Source: Stappia indica (GTDB lineage: Bacteria > Pseudomonadota > Alphaproteobacteria > Rhizobiales > Stappiaceae). Taken from it: DNA of 64,000 nucleotides. The notes under the pieces are model-generated. The model was not told the DNA's origin, did not search any database, and saw nothing but the letters and a program-made list of their open reading frames with translations. The position numbers and the translations under genes are program-made. Location: NCBI RefSeq assembly GCF_009789575.1, contig NZ_CP046908.1, forward strand, positions 3,439,001-3,503,000. Direction: 5' to 3'. Below, in pieces: positions 37,162 to 46,182 of the stretch. Every line of letters starts with the position of its first letter. Within the stretch, counting starts at the first letter, position 1.

Positions 37162-37976
37162 GTGTTTCCTCCAGAGACAAGCGACCCGTCGAGCGCGAGG
37201 CGTTCCAGACGGGCGAGAAGGGTTTTGAGATGGACGCGCAGGGCGCCCGCCTTCGCCTCGTCATAGGCGAAGGGTGCGCTTTCGCTCGCCAGATGGGTCG
37301 ACTGGGCGAGCTCCATCTGGATGGCGTGGACATTGTCCGCAGGCCGGCCGTAGTGGCGGGTGGTCCAGCCGCCCTTGAACCGGCCGTTGAGGACGCTGGA
37401 ATAGCCTTGTGCGCTGCCGCAGACTTCGACGGTCGCCTGCTCGATCAGGGGGTGGCAGGTCGCGCCGCCATTGGTGCCGATGTTGAAGTCCGGCAGCGTG
37501 CCCTCGAACAGGAAGGGGATGTGCGAGCGGATCGAGTGGCAGTCGTAGAGGATGGCAACGCCGTGCATGGCCTTCACCCGCTCGATCTCGGCGGCGAGCG
37601 CCGCATGATAGGGCGTATGGAACGCCTCGCGCCGGGCGCCTAAGTCGGCTTCGGTCGGGGCCTCGCCGTCCTTCCAGATCGGCACGCCGTCGAAATCCGT
37701 CTCCGGCACGAGGCCGGTGGTGTTCTGGCCCGGATAAAGGCTCGCGCCGGCAGGGTCCCGGTTGGCGTCGACCACATAGCGGTGGAAGGTCGCGCGCACC
37801 GTGGTGGCATCGTCCAGCAGCCCGTCATAGAGCAGGTGGATGTGCCAGTCCGTGTCGGCGAGTGCCAAACCGCGCGCGTTGAGCCTTGCGGCGATCGCCT
37901 CGGGCACATGGGTGCCGGTGTGCGGCAGGCCGAGGACGATCGGGCTCGTGCCCTTGCGGATCTCGACCGGCGTCAT
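37158..37976 (-). CDS. hutG: N-formylglutamate deformylase
   Basis: This enzyme hydrolyses N-formylglutamate to glutamate and formate, ending the five-step histidine route. It has 272 residues. Landmarks are [13 protein letters not shown] near the start, [28 protein letters not shown] (metal-binding His/Asp region) and [26 protein letters not shown]. With hutF (formimidoylglutamate deiminase) in the same locus, the cell uses the deiminase/deformylase branch, not formiminoglutamase. Start and stop both overlap neighbours by ATGA, so hutI-H-G-U are translationally linked. Confidence 0.96.
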
Positions 37977-39520
37977 GCGGCCTCTCCCAGCGACAGCAGG
38001 GCCGTTTCGCTCGCCGCCGCGACGACCTCGCGGCTGGCGACGAGGCGGGCTGCGACCTGAAGATCGGGCGCCATGTAGCGGTCGGCCTCGAGCGGGGGCA
38101 CATGCTGGCGCAACCGGGCGACGGCGGCGGCCAGCGGCGCGCTGGTGGCGAGCGGGGCACGATGCTCGATGCCTTCGGCCGCGCACAGCATCTCGACGCC
38201 GAGAATGACGGCGAGATTGGCGTTCATCCGCTCCAGCCGCCGGGCGCCATGGGCGGCCATGGAGACATGGTCTTCCTGGTTGGCGCTGGTCGGAGTGGAA
38301 TCGATGGAACAGGGATGGGCGAGGTGCTTGTTCTCGCTCATCAAGGCTGCCGTCGTTACCTCGGCGATCATCATGCCGGAGTTGAGGCCGGGGTCGCGGG
38401 CAAGGAAGGGCGGCAGGTCGAAGGACAGGGTCGGGTCGACCATCAGCGCCACCCGGCGCTGGGCGATGGCGCCGAGTTCGGCAATCGCCAGCGCGATCTG
38501 GTCGGCGGCGAAGGCGACCGGCTCGGCGTGGAAGTTGCCGCCCGAGACGATGCGTCCCTCGTCGATCAGCACCAGCGGGTTGTCGGTCGCCGCATTCGCC
38601 TCGATCTCCAGCGTGCGGCCGGCCATGCGCAGCAGGTCGACGCAGGCGCCGGCGACCTGAGGCTGGCAGCGGATGCAATAGGGGTCTTGCACGCGGCTGT
38701 CGCCGGTGCGGTGGCTTTCGCGGATCTGCGACCCTTCCATCAACCCGCGCATGGCGGCCGCGACCTCGATCTGGCCGCGATGGCCGCGAAGCGCGTGGAT
38801 TTCCGGCAGCAGCGGGGCGGTCGAGCCCATGATCGCGTCGGTGGACAGGCTCGCGGTGAGCAGCGTCGCTTCCGCCAGCCGCCAGGCGGTGAACAGGCCC
38901 GTGAGCGCGCAGGCGGTGGAGAACTGGGTGCCGTTGATGAGGCCGAGCCCTTCCTTGGGGCCGAGCACCACCGGAGAAAGGCCGGCCTTGTCCAGCGCGG
39001 CGCGGCCCGGCATGCGCGTGCCCTGGTACTCCGCCTCGCCTTCGCCGATCAGCACGGCGGTCATGTGGGCGAGCGGGGCAAGGTCGCCGGAGGCGCCGAC
39101 CGACCCCTGCGAGGGAACGCAAGGGGTGATGCCGGCGGCAAGGCAGTCCTCGATGAGCTTCAGCACCTCAAAGCGCACGCCCGAGGCACCGCGGCCGAGC
39201 GACAGCAGCTTCAGCACCATCATCAGGCGTGTCGTCGCGCCGTCCAGCAGCTCGCCGACGCCGCAGCAATGGGAGAGGATCAGGTTGCGCTGGAGCGTCG
39301 CCGTATCGCTGCTCGCGATCTTGACGCTGGCGAGCTTGCCGAAGCCGGTGTTGACGCCGTAGACGGCTTCCTCGCCCATGGCGGCCGCTGCGACCCGCTC
39401 GGCGGCGCGCTCGATGGCAGGCTGCGCGGCACGGTCGATGCGGGCGGCGAGCTCTTCTCGATAGATGCGTTCGAGCTGGGCGAGCGTGACGCTGCCCGGC
39501 GTGAGGGTCATGACGCTCAT
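37973..39520 (-). CDS. hutH: Histidine ammonia-lyase
   Basis: This enzyme deaminates L-histidine to urocanate. It has 515 residues. The catalytic MIO cofactor would form from Ala143-Ser144-Gly145 in [14 protein letters not shown]. Other family blocks are [11 protein letters not shown] near residue 54, [16 protein letters not shown] and [21 protein letters not shown] 39520 overlaps the hutI stop (ATGA at 39517-39520); an internal ATG at 39511 is possible. It is the second gene of the hutIHGU unit, controlled by the promoter at 40814-40842. Confidence 0.98.
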   Translation of the reverse strand: MSVMTLTPGSVTLAQLERIYREELAARIDRAAQPAIERAAERVAAAAMGEEAVYGVNTGFGKLASVKIASSDTATLQRNLILSHCCGVGELLDGATTRLMMVLKLLSLGRGASGVRFEVLKLIEDCLAAGITPCVPSQGSVGASGDLAPLAHMTAVLIGEGEAEYQGTRMPGRAALDKAGLSPVVLGPKEGLGLINGTQFSTACALTGLFTAWRLAEATLLTASLSTDAIMGSTAPLLPEIHALRGHRGQIEVAAAMRGLMEGSQIRESHRTGDSRVQDPYCIRCQPQVAGACVDLLRMAGRTLEIEANAATDNPLVLIDEGRIVSGGNFHAEPVAFAADQIALAIAELGAIAQRRVALMVDPTLSFDLPPFLARDPGLNSGMMIAEVTTAALMSENKHLAHPCSIDSTPTSANQEDHVSMAAHGARRLERMNANLAVILGVEMLCAAEGIEHRAPLATSAPLAAAVARLRQHVPPLEADRYMAPDLQVAARLVASREVVAAASETALLSLGEAA

Positions 39521-40752
39521 TGTGCGCCTCCGAAAATGCGTTCGTGCAGCGGGTTGAAGCCGATGCGGTAGGTCAGCTCGGCCGGCTCGGCGATGTCCCA
39601 AACGGCAAGGTCTGCACGCTTGCCGGCCTCGATGGTGCCGATCTCGCCGGCCAGCCCGAGCGCACGGGCCGCCTCGCGGGTCGCGCCGGCAAGGCACTCT
39701 TCCGGCGTGAGGCGGAACAGGGTCGCGCCCATGTTCATGGCGAGCAGCAGCGAGGTCAGCGGCGAGGAGCCGGGATTGCAGTCGGTGGCAAGGGCGATGG
39801 GGACACCGGCTGCGCGCAGGGCAGCGACCGGCGGCGCCTGCGTCTCGCGCAGCGTGTAGAAGGCGCCGGGCAGCAGCACGGCGACCGTGCCGGAGGCCGC
39901 CATGGCATCGACCCCGTCCTGGCCGAGATATTCGAGGTGATCGGCCGAGAGCGCGCCGTAGTGCGCGGCGAGCTTTGCCCCGCCCAGATCGGACAGCTGC
40001 TCGGCATGCAGCTTGATCGGCAGGCCGAGCGCCTTTGCCCGGTCGAAGACCTGCGCCATTTCGGCCGGAGAAAAGGCGATGCCCTCGCAGAACCCGTCGA
40101 CGGCGTCGACAAGGCCTGCGGCATGCGCCGCCTCGAGGCCCGGCAGCGCCACCTCGTCGAGATAGGCCTGCGAACGTCCCTTGTATTCGGCCGGCACCGC
40201 ATGGGCGGCGAGCCAGGACGTGACGACGCGCACGCCGCGTTCCTGCCCCAGGCGCCGGGCGGCCGCGAGCATGCGCATCTCGTCGGCAATCGTCAGGCCG
40301 TAGCCCGACTTGATCTCGATGGTGGTGACGCCTTCGCCGATCAGCGTGTCGAGCCGGGGCAAGGCGGAGGCGACGAGATCGTCCTCGCTCGCTGCACGCG
40401 TCGCCGCGACGGTGGAGACGATGCCGCCGCCGGCGCGGGCGATCTCTTCATAGCTCGCGCCCTCGAGCCGCAGCTCGAACTCGCGGGCCCGGTTGCCGCC
40501 GTGGACGATATGGGTGTGACAGTCGACGAGGCCGGGAGTGACGAGGCGCCCACCCAGGGACCGGGACGGCCAGGACGCGAATTGTGCGGGCAGATCGGCT
40601 GCGCTGCCGCACCAGGCGATGCGACCATCGGCGCCGATTGCGACGGCGCCGTTCTCGACGAGGCCATGGGGGACGGTGCTTGCGACCATGGTCGCAAGGC
40701 GCAGGGCGGTCAGGACCTCGCCGACGGCGGATCCGGGCGCAGTTTCTGGCAT
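39517..40752 (-). CDS. hutI: Imidazolonepropionase
   Basis: This amidohydrolase opens 4-imidazolone-5-propionate to formiminoglutamate. It has 411 residues. Metal ligands are visible in [14 protein letters not shown] (HxH) and in [15 protein letters not shown], and the late Asp in [16 protein letters not shown] completes the site. A strong GGGAGGGG ribosome site precedes ATG 40752. It is first in the operon, divergent from hutF, and its promoter carries a palindrome matching expectations for HutC. Confidence 0.97.
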   Translation of the reverse strand: MPETAPGSAVGEVLTALRLATMVASTVPHGLVENGAVAIGADGRIAWCGSAADLPAQFASWPSRSLGGRLVTPGLVDCHTHIVHGGNRAREFELRLEGASYEEIARAGGGIVSTVAATRAASEDDLVASALPRLDTLIGEGVTTIEIKSGYGLTIADEMRMLAAARRLGQERGVRVVTSWLAAHAVPAEYKGRSQAYLDEVALPGLEAAHAAGLVDAVDGFCEGIAFSPAEMAQVFDRAKALGLPIKLHAEQLSDLGGAKLAAHYGALSADHLEYLGQDGVDAMAASGTVAVLLPGAFYTLRETQAPPVAALRAAGVPIALATDCNPGSSPLTSLLLAMNMGATLFRLTPEECLAGATREAARALGLAGEIGTIEAGKRADLAVWDIAEPAELTYRIGFNPLHERIFGGAQ

Positions 40753-40806
40753 GACCCCTCCCAGGGAAACCGGTCGATAGCTCTTCCGGCAGGCTGCAAT
40801 ATGTGT

Positions 40807-40842
40807 TTGTTTAATTACGATATGTATGTACATAATTGTCAA
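40807..40842. promoter_or_regulatory. Divergent hut promoters with HutC-like operator
   Basis: For hutI (minus strand) TTGACA at 40837-40842 and CGTAAT at 40814-40819 are spaced exactly 17 bases. For hutF (plus strand) TTGTTT at 40807-40812 and CATAAT at 40831-40836 are spaced 18. The perfect palindrome TATGTACATA (40825-40834) lies inside the hutI spacer and overlaps the hutF -10, so a single repressor dimer could shut both. HutC proteins bind TGTATGTACA-like sites in other Proteobacteria, which agrees; the assignment is inferred. Confidence 0.7.
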
Positions 40843-40864
40843 TCGCAAAAATGAGGCGGACGGA

Positions 40865-42238
40865 ATGCGGATCTTTGCGGAGACGGCCTTGCTGGCCACG
40901 GGGTGGGCGCGCGACGTGGTGGTTGACATCGCTGCGGACGGGCGGATCGGCGAGGTATTGCAAGGTGTTGGACGATCTGAGGCCGCAGCGGACCGCGCGG
41001 TCGGGATCCTGCTGCCGGCGCCGGCCAACCTGCACAGCCATGCCTTCCAGAGGGCGATGGCGGGTCTGAGCGAGTTCCGCGGTGCGGCCGAGCACGACAC
41101 GTTCTGGACCTGGCGCGAAATCATGTACCGCTTCCTCGGCGCCTTCACGCCGGAGACGGTGGAGGCCGTGGCCGCCTTCGTGCAGATGGAGATGCTGGAG
41201 GCCGGCTATGCCGCCTCCGCCGAGTTCCACTATGTGCACAACCAGGCCGACGGCACGCCCTATGACGACCGGGCGGAGCTCTCCCGCCGCATCGCGGCCG
41301 CATCGCAGACCTCCGGCATCGGCCTGACGCTGCTGCCGGTCTATTACACGACGGGCGGGCTCGACCGCCGCCCGCTGGCCGGTGGCCAGCGCCGCTTCGG
41401 CTCCGATCTCGACGGCTTTGCGCGGATCGTCGAGGGCGCGGAGGATGCGGTGGCAGCGCTTGCCCCCGACGCGCGGATCGGCATCGCACCGCATTCGCTG
41501 CGCGCGGTGCCGGCGGAGGACCTTGCCAAGGTCGCAGGTTTGCGCCCCGCCGATCCCCTGCACATGCACATTGCCGAGCAGACCGGCGAGGTGGAGGAGG
41601 TGCTGGCCGCCCTTGGCCGCCGTCCGGTCGAATGGCTGTTCGACACTCACGCGGTCGACGAGCGCTGGTGCCTGATCCACTGCACCCACCTGACCGACGG
41701 CGAACGCAAGGCGATTGCGACGAGCGGCGCGGTCGCGGGCCTGTGCCCGATCACCGAATCGAGCCTCGGCGACGGCATCTTCGACGGCGCGCGCTATCTT
41801 GGCGAAGGTGGGACGCTGGGCATCGGCTCCGATTCCAACATCCGCATCGCGCTGTCGGAAGAGCTGCGCACGCTGGAATATTCCCAGCGCCTGCGCGACC
41901 GGCACCGCGCGGTGCTGGCGACGAACGAGCGCTCCTGCGGCCGCCGGCTCTTTGACGAGGCGCTGAAAGGCGGTGCGCGGGCGCTCGGTCGCGACAGCGG
42001 TGCGATTCGCGAAGGCGCCTGGGCCGATCTCGTTGCCCTCGACGCAGCCTCGCTGCATCTGGAAGGGCTTGCCGGCGACACGCTGCTCGATGCATGGATT
42101 TTCGCCGGCGACGACAGGCTTGTGCGTGACGTTTGGGCAGCCGGGCGCCATATGGTACGCGACGGCAGCCATGTCGACCGCGAGCGGATCGAGGCCGGCT
42201 ACCGCAACGCGATGCGCACCCTGAAGCGGAGCATGTGA
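40865..42238 (+). CDS. hutF: Formimidoylglutamate deiminase
   Basis: This amidohydrolase converts formiminoglutamate to formylglutamate and ammonia. It has 457 residues. Metal ligands are visible in [16 protein letters not shown] (HxH), in [14 protein letters not shown] and [10 protein letters not shown], and in the late [16 protein letters not shown] chose ATG 40865, with GAGG about 7 bases upstream; the ATG at 40826 lies inside the operator. Its stop shares one base with the hutC start (TGATG, 42236-42240), so enzyme and repressor are made together. It supplies the substrate of hutG on the other strand. Confidence 0.95.
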   Translation: MRIFAETALLATGWARDVVVDIAADGRIGEVLQGVGRSEAAADRAVGILLPAPANLHSHAFQRAMAGLSEFRGAAEHDTFWTWREIMYRFLGAFTPETVEAVAAFVQMEMLEAGYAASAEFHYVHNQADGTPYDDRAELSRRIAAASQTSGIGLTLLPVYYTTGGLDRRPLAGGQRRFGSDLDGFARIVEGAEDAVAALAPDARIGIAPHSLRAVPAEDLAKVAGLRPADPLHMHIAEQTGEVEEVLAALGRRPVEWLFDTHAVDERWCLIHCTHLTDGERKAIATSGAVAGLCPITESSLGDGIFDGARYLGEGGTLGIGSDSNIRIALSEELRTLEYSQRLRDRHRAVLATNERSCGRRLFDEALKGGARALGRDSGAIREGAWADLVALDAASLHLEGLAGDTLLDAWIFAGDDRLVRDVWAAGRHMVRDGSHVDRERIEAGYRNAMRTLKRSM

Positions 42239-42984
42239 TGTCACCACCCGTCGTGCCTGCGAAGGACGGCGATCCGGTGCCGGCCGGCATCCGGGTGCCG
42301 AATTCCTTCCGGGCCATCAAGGCGGAAATCCTCAAGCGCATCAGCGAGCGGGTCTGGCTGCCCGGCGAGCTGATCCCGGGCGAGGAGGATCTGGCGCGCG
42401 AGTTCGGCTGCGCCCGCGTCACCGTCAACCGCGCGCTCAGGGAACTTGCCGAGATCGGGCTGGTGGAGCGCAAGCGCCGCGCCGGCACCCGCATCGCGGA
42501 GCATCCCTTGCGCGAGGCGCGGCTGGAGATCCCGGTTGTACGCAGCGAAGTCGAGGCGCGCGGCGCGCAATATCGCTTCTCGATCCTCAGCCGCGAGCGG
42601 CTGGAGGCGCCGGAGGGAATGCGGGCCCGGCTCGACCTGCCGGCCGGCACGCCGATGCTGCATGTGCGCTGCCTGCATTTCGCCGACAACCGGCCGTGGC
42701 AATACGAGGACCGCTGGATCCACATCGCCGCCGTTCCCGACATCGCCCACGTGCCGTTCGAGCGCATGAGCCCGAACGAGTGGCTGGTGAAGTTCGCTCC
42801 CTTTTCGGAAATGGAGATCGGCCTCAGCGCTGCAGCGGCGAGCCGCGAGGAAGCGACGCTGCTGGCCATCGAGCCGGGCGCGCCGGTCTTCTTGTTCGAG
42901 CGCACCACCTGGCTGATCGATCAGCCGATCACCCATGTGCGCATGCTGCATCCCCAGTCCTACCGGATGGTCTCGCGCTTCTGA
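42238..42984 (+). CDS. hutC: GntR-family histidine-utilisation repressor
   Basis: This 248-residue repressor has an N-terminal winged helix (about residues 22-88; LAREFGCARVTVNRALRELAEIGLVERKRRAGTRI region) and a C-terminal UTRA ligand domain (about 100-240; WQYEDRWIHIAAVPDIAHVPF and ERTTWLIDQPITHVRMLHPQSYR). In the HutC group urocanate is the inducer. It follows hutF with a one-base overlap and would bind TATGTACATA between hutI and hutF, regulating itself as well. The spacing and operator support the assignment over a generic GntR. Confidence 0.92.
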   Translation: MSPPVVPAKDGDPVPAGIRVPNSFRAIKAEILKRISERVWLPGELIPGEEDLAREFGCARVTVNRALRELAEIGLVERKRRAGTRIAEHPLREARLEIPVVRSEVEARGAQYRFSILSRERLEAPEGMRARLDLPAGTPMLHVRCLHFADNRPWQYEDRWIHIAAVPDIAHVPFERMSPNEWLVKFAPFSEMEIGLSAAAASREEATLLAIEPGAPVFLFERTTWLIDQPITHVRMLHPQSYRMVSRF

Positions 42985-43026
42985 GGCGCGTATCGGCGAT
43001 TGATCGCCGGCCCGTTGACGGGCATA

Positions 43027-43047
43027 ATCGTTTACATAATAAACGAT
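43027..43047. promoter_or_regulatory. Perfect inverted repeat upstream of orphan TRAP receptor
   Basis: ATCGTTTA-CATAA-TAAACGAT has fully complementary 8-base arms and lies about 137 bases before the receptor gene in an AT-rich island. It looks like a dimeric operator. The MarR-family gene at the end of the same cluster is one candidate binder; hutC is a weaker alternative because its site is different. Confidence 0.55.
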
Positions 43048-43183
43048 CTGGATGCGGTCCGCCGGGAGGAGCCGGGGTGGTCGCGTCCGCATGGGCTTGG
43101 CCCGGACCGGCGACAGCCGGCAGGGCAGGCGACGGTCGGCGCGGCGCGCCGGGGCCGTGCGAGGTAACCTGGGAGGACACCGA

Positions 43184-44218
43184 ATGCTTCGACTGAAATC
43201 GCTCGCCGTTGCCGCGACGGCGCTGGCCTGTGCCGGCATCTCTCCGGCATTGGCGCAGGACGTGACCCTGCGCGTGCACCACTTCCTGCCGGCTCCCGCG
43301 CCGGTTCCCAAGAACTTCATCACGCCCTGGGCCGAGAAGGTGATGGCCGAGTCCAACGGTCGCATCAAGGTCGAGGTCTTCCCGGCGATGCAGCTCGGCG
43401 GCACGCCGCCCGCGCTCTATGATCAGGCGCGCGATGGCGTCGTCGACATCGTCTGGACCCTGCCGGGCTACACGCCGGGCCGTTTCCCGGGCACCGAGGC
43501 ATTCGAGCTGCCCTTCATGGCCGCCAAGGCCGAGCCGACCAGCCAGGCGTTCTGGGACTTCTACGAGAAGTACCTGAAGGACGAGTTCAAGGACGTCCAT
43601 CCGATCGCGGTGCATGTGCACGGCCCCGGCCTGCTGCATGTCAAGGGCGACGGCGTGACCAAGCTGGAGGACATGAACGGCCTCAAGCTGCGCGGTCCGA
43701 CCCGCCAGACCAACGCCCTGCTCGGCGCGCTCGGCGCGACCCCGGTCGGCATGCCGGTTCCGGCGATGCCCGAGGCGCTGTCCAAGGGCGTGATCGACGG
43801 CACCGTCGTGCCGTGGGAAGTCACCACGCCGCTGAAGGTCGCCGAACTCGTCGACAGCCATACCGATTTCGAGGGCTCGCGCGGGCTCTACACCGCGACG
43901 TTCGTCTTCGCGATGAACAAGGCGAAGTATGACAGCCTGCCGGCCGACCTGAAGGCGATCATCGACGCCAACAGCGGCCGCGAAGTGTCCAAGTGGGTCG
44001 GCCGCGTCATGGACGAGGGCGACCTGCCGGGCATTGCCGCCGCCGAGAAGGCCGGCAACACGATCCGCAAGCTGCCGCCGGAAGAGGTCGAGCGCTGGAA
44101 GGCCGCGGCCGAGCCGGTCGTCGCTGCCTGGGTCGAGGAAGTCTCCGGCAAGGGCTATGACGGCGCTGCCATGGTCGAAGACGCCCGGGCGCTGATCACG
44201 CAGTACGCCGGCGAGTAA
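43184..44218 (+). CDS. TRAP transporter substrate-binding protein (DctP type), orphan
   Basis: This 344-residue periplasmic receptor has a Sec signal peptide (LKSLAVAATALACAGISPALAQD). Family features are HHFLPAPAPVPKNFITPWAEKV, LWDQARDG-like YDQARDGVVDIVWTLPGYTPGRF and the carboxylate-binding segment LKLRGPTRQTNALLGALG. GGGAGG stands 8 bases before ATG 43184. It is a different subclass from the Tat-exported receptor at 34308, and no permease genes accompany it; the next genes are a flavoprotein and a regulator. It must use permeases encoded elsewhere, or serve as a sensor or scavenger. A terminator-like hairpin follows. Confidence 0.9.
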   Translation: MLRLKSLAVAATALACAGISPALAQDVTLRVHHFLPAPAPVPKNFITPWAEKVMAESNGRIKVEVFPAMQLGGTPPALYDQARDGVVDIVWTLPGYTPGRFPGTEAFELPFMAAKAEPTSQAFWDFYEKYLKDEFKDVHPIAVHVHGPGLLHVKGDGVTKLEDMNGLKLRGPTRQTNALLGALGATPVGMPVPAMPEALSKGVIDGTVVPWEVTTPLKVAELVDSHTDFEGSRGLYTATFVFAMNKAKYDSLPADLKAIIDANSGREVSKWVGRVMDEGDLPGIAAAEKAGNTIRKLPPEEVERWKAAAEPVVAAWVEEVSGKGYDGAAMVEDARALITQYAGE

Positions 44219-44226
44219 CCGGCTGT

Positions 44227-44262
44227 CCCCGCCGGCCGTTCGCGGCCGGCGGGGCGTCTTTC
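44227..44262 (+). terminator. Strong hairpin after the TRAP receptor gene
   Basis: CCCCGCCGGCCG (44227-44238) pairs perfectly with CGGCCGGCGGGG (44243-44254) around TTCG. The following CGTCTTTCC is a weak T run, so this may be a partial terminator that lets some transcript read into the flavoprotein gene, or may simply stabilise the receptor mRNA. Confidence 0.6.
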
Positions 44263-44281
44263 CGGCGCAAGGATTTCCGTC

Positions 44282-45550
44282 ATGACCGTTCTCGTTGCCG
44301 GCGCTGGCATCGCCGGCCTGACGCTCGCCCTCAGCCTGCATCGGATCGGCGTGCCCGTCCGTCTCTTCGAGGCGGTGCGGGAGATCCGCCCGCTCGGCGT
44401 CGGCATCAACCTGCAGCCGCATGCGGTGCGCGAGCTCGATGAGCTCGGCCTGCTCGACCGGCTCGACGCCATCGGTCTGAGGACGCAGGAAGTCGCCTAT
44501 TTTTCCAGCCACGGCCAGCCGATCTGGTCGGAACCGCGCGGACGTTCCGCCGGCTATGACTGGCCGCAATTTTCCATCCATCGCGGACATCTGCAGATGA
44601 TGCTGCTCGACGCCGTGCGCGAGCGGCTCGGCCCCGATGCGGTGACCTGCGGGGTTTCTGTCGCCGGATGGCGCGAGAGCGAGGGCGGCGTCGAGATCGA
44701 TCTCGTCGACCGCGAGACCGGCGCGCCGGCCAGCAGCGCCAGGGGCGCCGTCTACATCGCCGCCGACGGCATTCACTCGACAGCCCGTGCGGGGCTTTAT
44801 CCGGACGAGGGCCTGCCCGTGTGGGGCGGCATCGTCATGTGGCGCGGCGTCACCCGCGCCCCGCATTTTCTCACCCGTCGCTCGATGGCGATGACCGGCT
44901 GCAAGCCGCGCAAGTTCGTCTGCTATCCGATTGAGGACATCACGCTCGACGATGGCAGGCCCGGTGCGGTGATCAACTGGATCGCCGACCTCAGGATGCC
45001 GGCGGATCACATCTGGCGGCGCGAGGACTGGAACCGGCCGGGCAATCCGGACGATTTCCTGCCGCGGTTCGACACCTGGCGGTTCGACTGGCTCGACATC
45101 CCCGCGCTCATCCGCAATGCCGAGCACATCTTCGAATATCCGATGGTGGACCGGGACCCGCTGCCGCGCTGGACCCATGGGCCGATGACGCTGATGGGCG
45201 ATGCCGCGCACCCGATGTATCCGATCGGCTCGAACGGGGCGAGCCAGGCGATCCTCGACGCCCGCGTGCTGACCCGCGAGATCCTGCGCCATGGCGCGGT
45301 GCCGGCAGCGCTTGCCGCCTATGAGGAGGAGCGGCGTCCGGCCACGGCGCGCATCGTGCTCGCCAACCGCGCCGACGGCCCCGACAAGGTGCTCGACGTG
45401 GTCGAGGAGCGAGCCCCGGACGGGTTCGGGCGGATCGAGGACGTGCTGTCGCGCGAGGAGTTGCTGGAAACGGCCGCCGGCTACAAGCGGATCGCCGGCT
45501 TCGACGTGGAAGCCTTGAATCAACGCCCGCCGATCGTCCCGGCTGCGTGA
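44282..45550 (+). CDS. FAD-dependent aromatic monooxygenase-like oxidoreductase
   Basis: This 422-residue class A flavoprotein monooxygenase begins with the dinucleotide motif VLVAGAGIAGLTLALSL and a Glu at the end of the second strand (FEA). The second FAD motif is LMGDAAHPMYPIGSNGASQAILDA, which binds the ribityl chain. A DG motif is seen in YIAADGIHSTARA. Such enzymes hydroxylate aromatic acids; some members act on salicylate, 3-hydroxybenzoate or phenazines, but the substrate here cannot be named. It lies between an organic-acid TRAP receptor and a MarR regulator, which suggests uptake and oxidation of an aromatic acid (inference). Confidence 0.88.
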   Translation: MTVLVAGAGIAGLTLALSLHRIGVPVRLFEAVREIRPLGVGINLQPHAVRELDELGLLDRLDAIGLRTQEVAYFSSHGQPIWSEPRGRSAGYDWPQFSIHRGHLQMMLLDAVRERLGPDAVTCGVSVAGWRESEGGVEIDLVDRETGAPASSARGAVYIAADGIHSTARAGLYPDEGLPVWGGIVMWRGVTRAPHFLTRRSMAMTGCKPRKFVCYPIEDITLDDGRPGAVINWIADLRMPADHIWRREDWNRPGNPDDFLPRFDTWRFDWLDIPALIRNAEHIFEYPMVDRDPLPRWTHGPMTLMGDAAHPMYPIGSNGASQAILDARVLTREILRHGAVPAALAAYEEERRPATARIVLANRADGPDKVLDVVEERAPDGFGRIEDVLSREELLETAAGYKRIAGFDVEALNQRPPIVPAA

Positions 45551-45552
45551 CC

Positions 45553-46029
45553 ATGAGCGCGCGCGCAGGCTCGGGCGAAGTCCCGCCGAGTGCGTCTCTC
45601 GACTATGGCCTTCTCAACGAGTTGGTCGGCCACCTGCTGCGCCATGCCTTCCTGCGCGGCCATCAGGTCTTCGGCGACGTCTTCGCCGGCGAAGCCCTGA
45701 CGCCGTTGCAGTTCATGGTCCTGGAACTCGTCGACCGCAATCCGGGCATCACCCATCGCGATGTCGCGGCCGCTATGTCCAGCGCGCCCTCGGTGCTGAC
45801 GACGGCACTCAAGCCGCTCGTCACGACCCGGATGCTGGAACAGGTTCGCGTTGCAGGCGACGGTCGCCGGGTCGCCTATCGCCTGAGCCGCGAAGGGCGG
45901 GAGCGGTTCCGCGCGGTGCGGCCGCGGATCGCCGAGGCGGAGCGGCGTCTGCTCGGCGATCTGGATGAAGTCGAGGCCGAGGCCTTGCGAGGATTTTTGC
46001 GCCGGATCACCGGGCGGTTTTCCGGGTAA
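45553..46029 (+). CDS. MarR-family transcriptional regulator
   Basis: This 158-residue winged-helix regulator has the MarR core at about residues 35-125: LTPLQFMVLELVDRNPGITHRDVAAAMSSAPSVLTTALKPLVTTRMLEQ and then the wing VAGDGRRVAYRLSREGRE. ATG 45553 lies two bases past the monooxygenase stop; GTG 45547, overlapping that stop, is equally possible. MarR proteins commonly sense aromatic acids and repress neighbouring degradation genes, in keeping with the flavoprotein and TRAP receptor upstream. Its operator may be the inverted repeat at 43027-43047. Confidence 0.86.
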   Translation: MSARAGSGEVPPSASLDYGLLNELVGHLLRHAFLRGHQVFGDVFAGEALTPLQFMVLELVDRNPGITHRDVAAAMSSAPSVLTTALKPLVTTRMLEQVRVAGDGRRVAYRLSREGRERFRAVRPRIAEAERRLLGDLDEVEAEALRGFLRRITGRFSG

Positions 46030-46182
46030 GGGAAAATCCGGATAGGGATCCGTTAAGGTCTTTCAAGGATATTGCAATTAGTTGCAGGTATGGGCGCCGC
46101 AGGGGCCTCATAACTGGATCAGTTCCATTGTGCGTGCGAACCGTCGAAGGATGGCCGACACGTCCTTCATGGTGGGCCGTTC

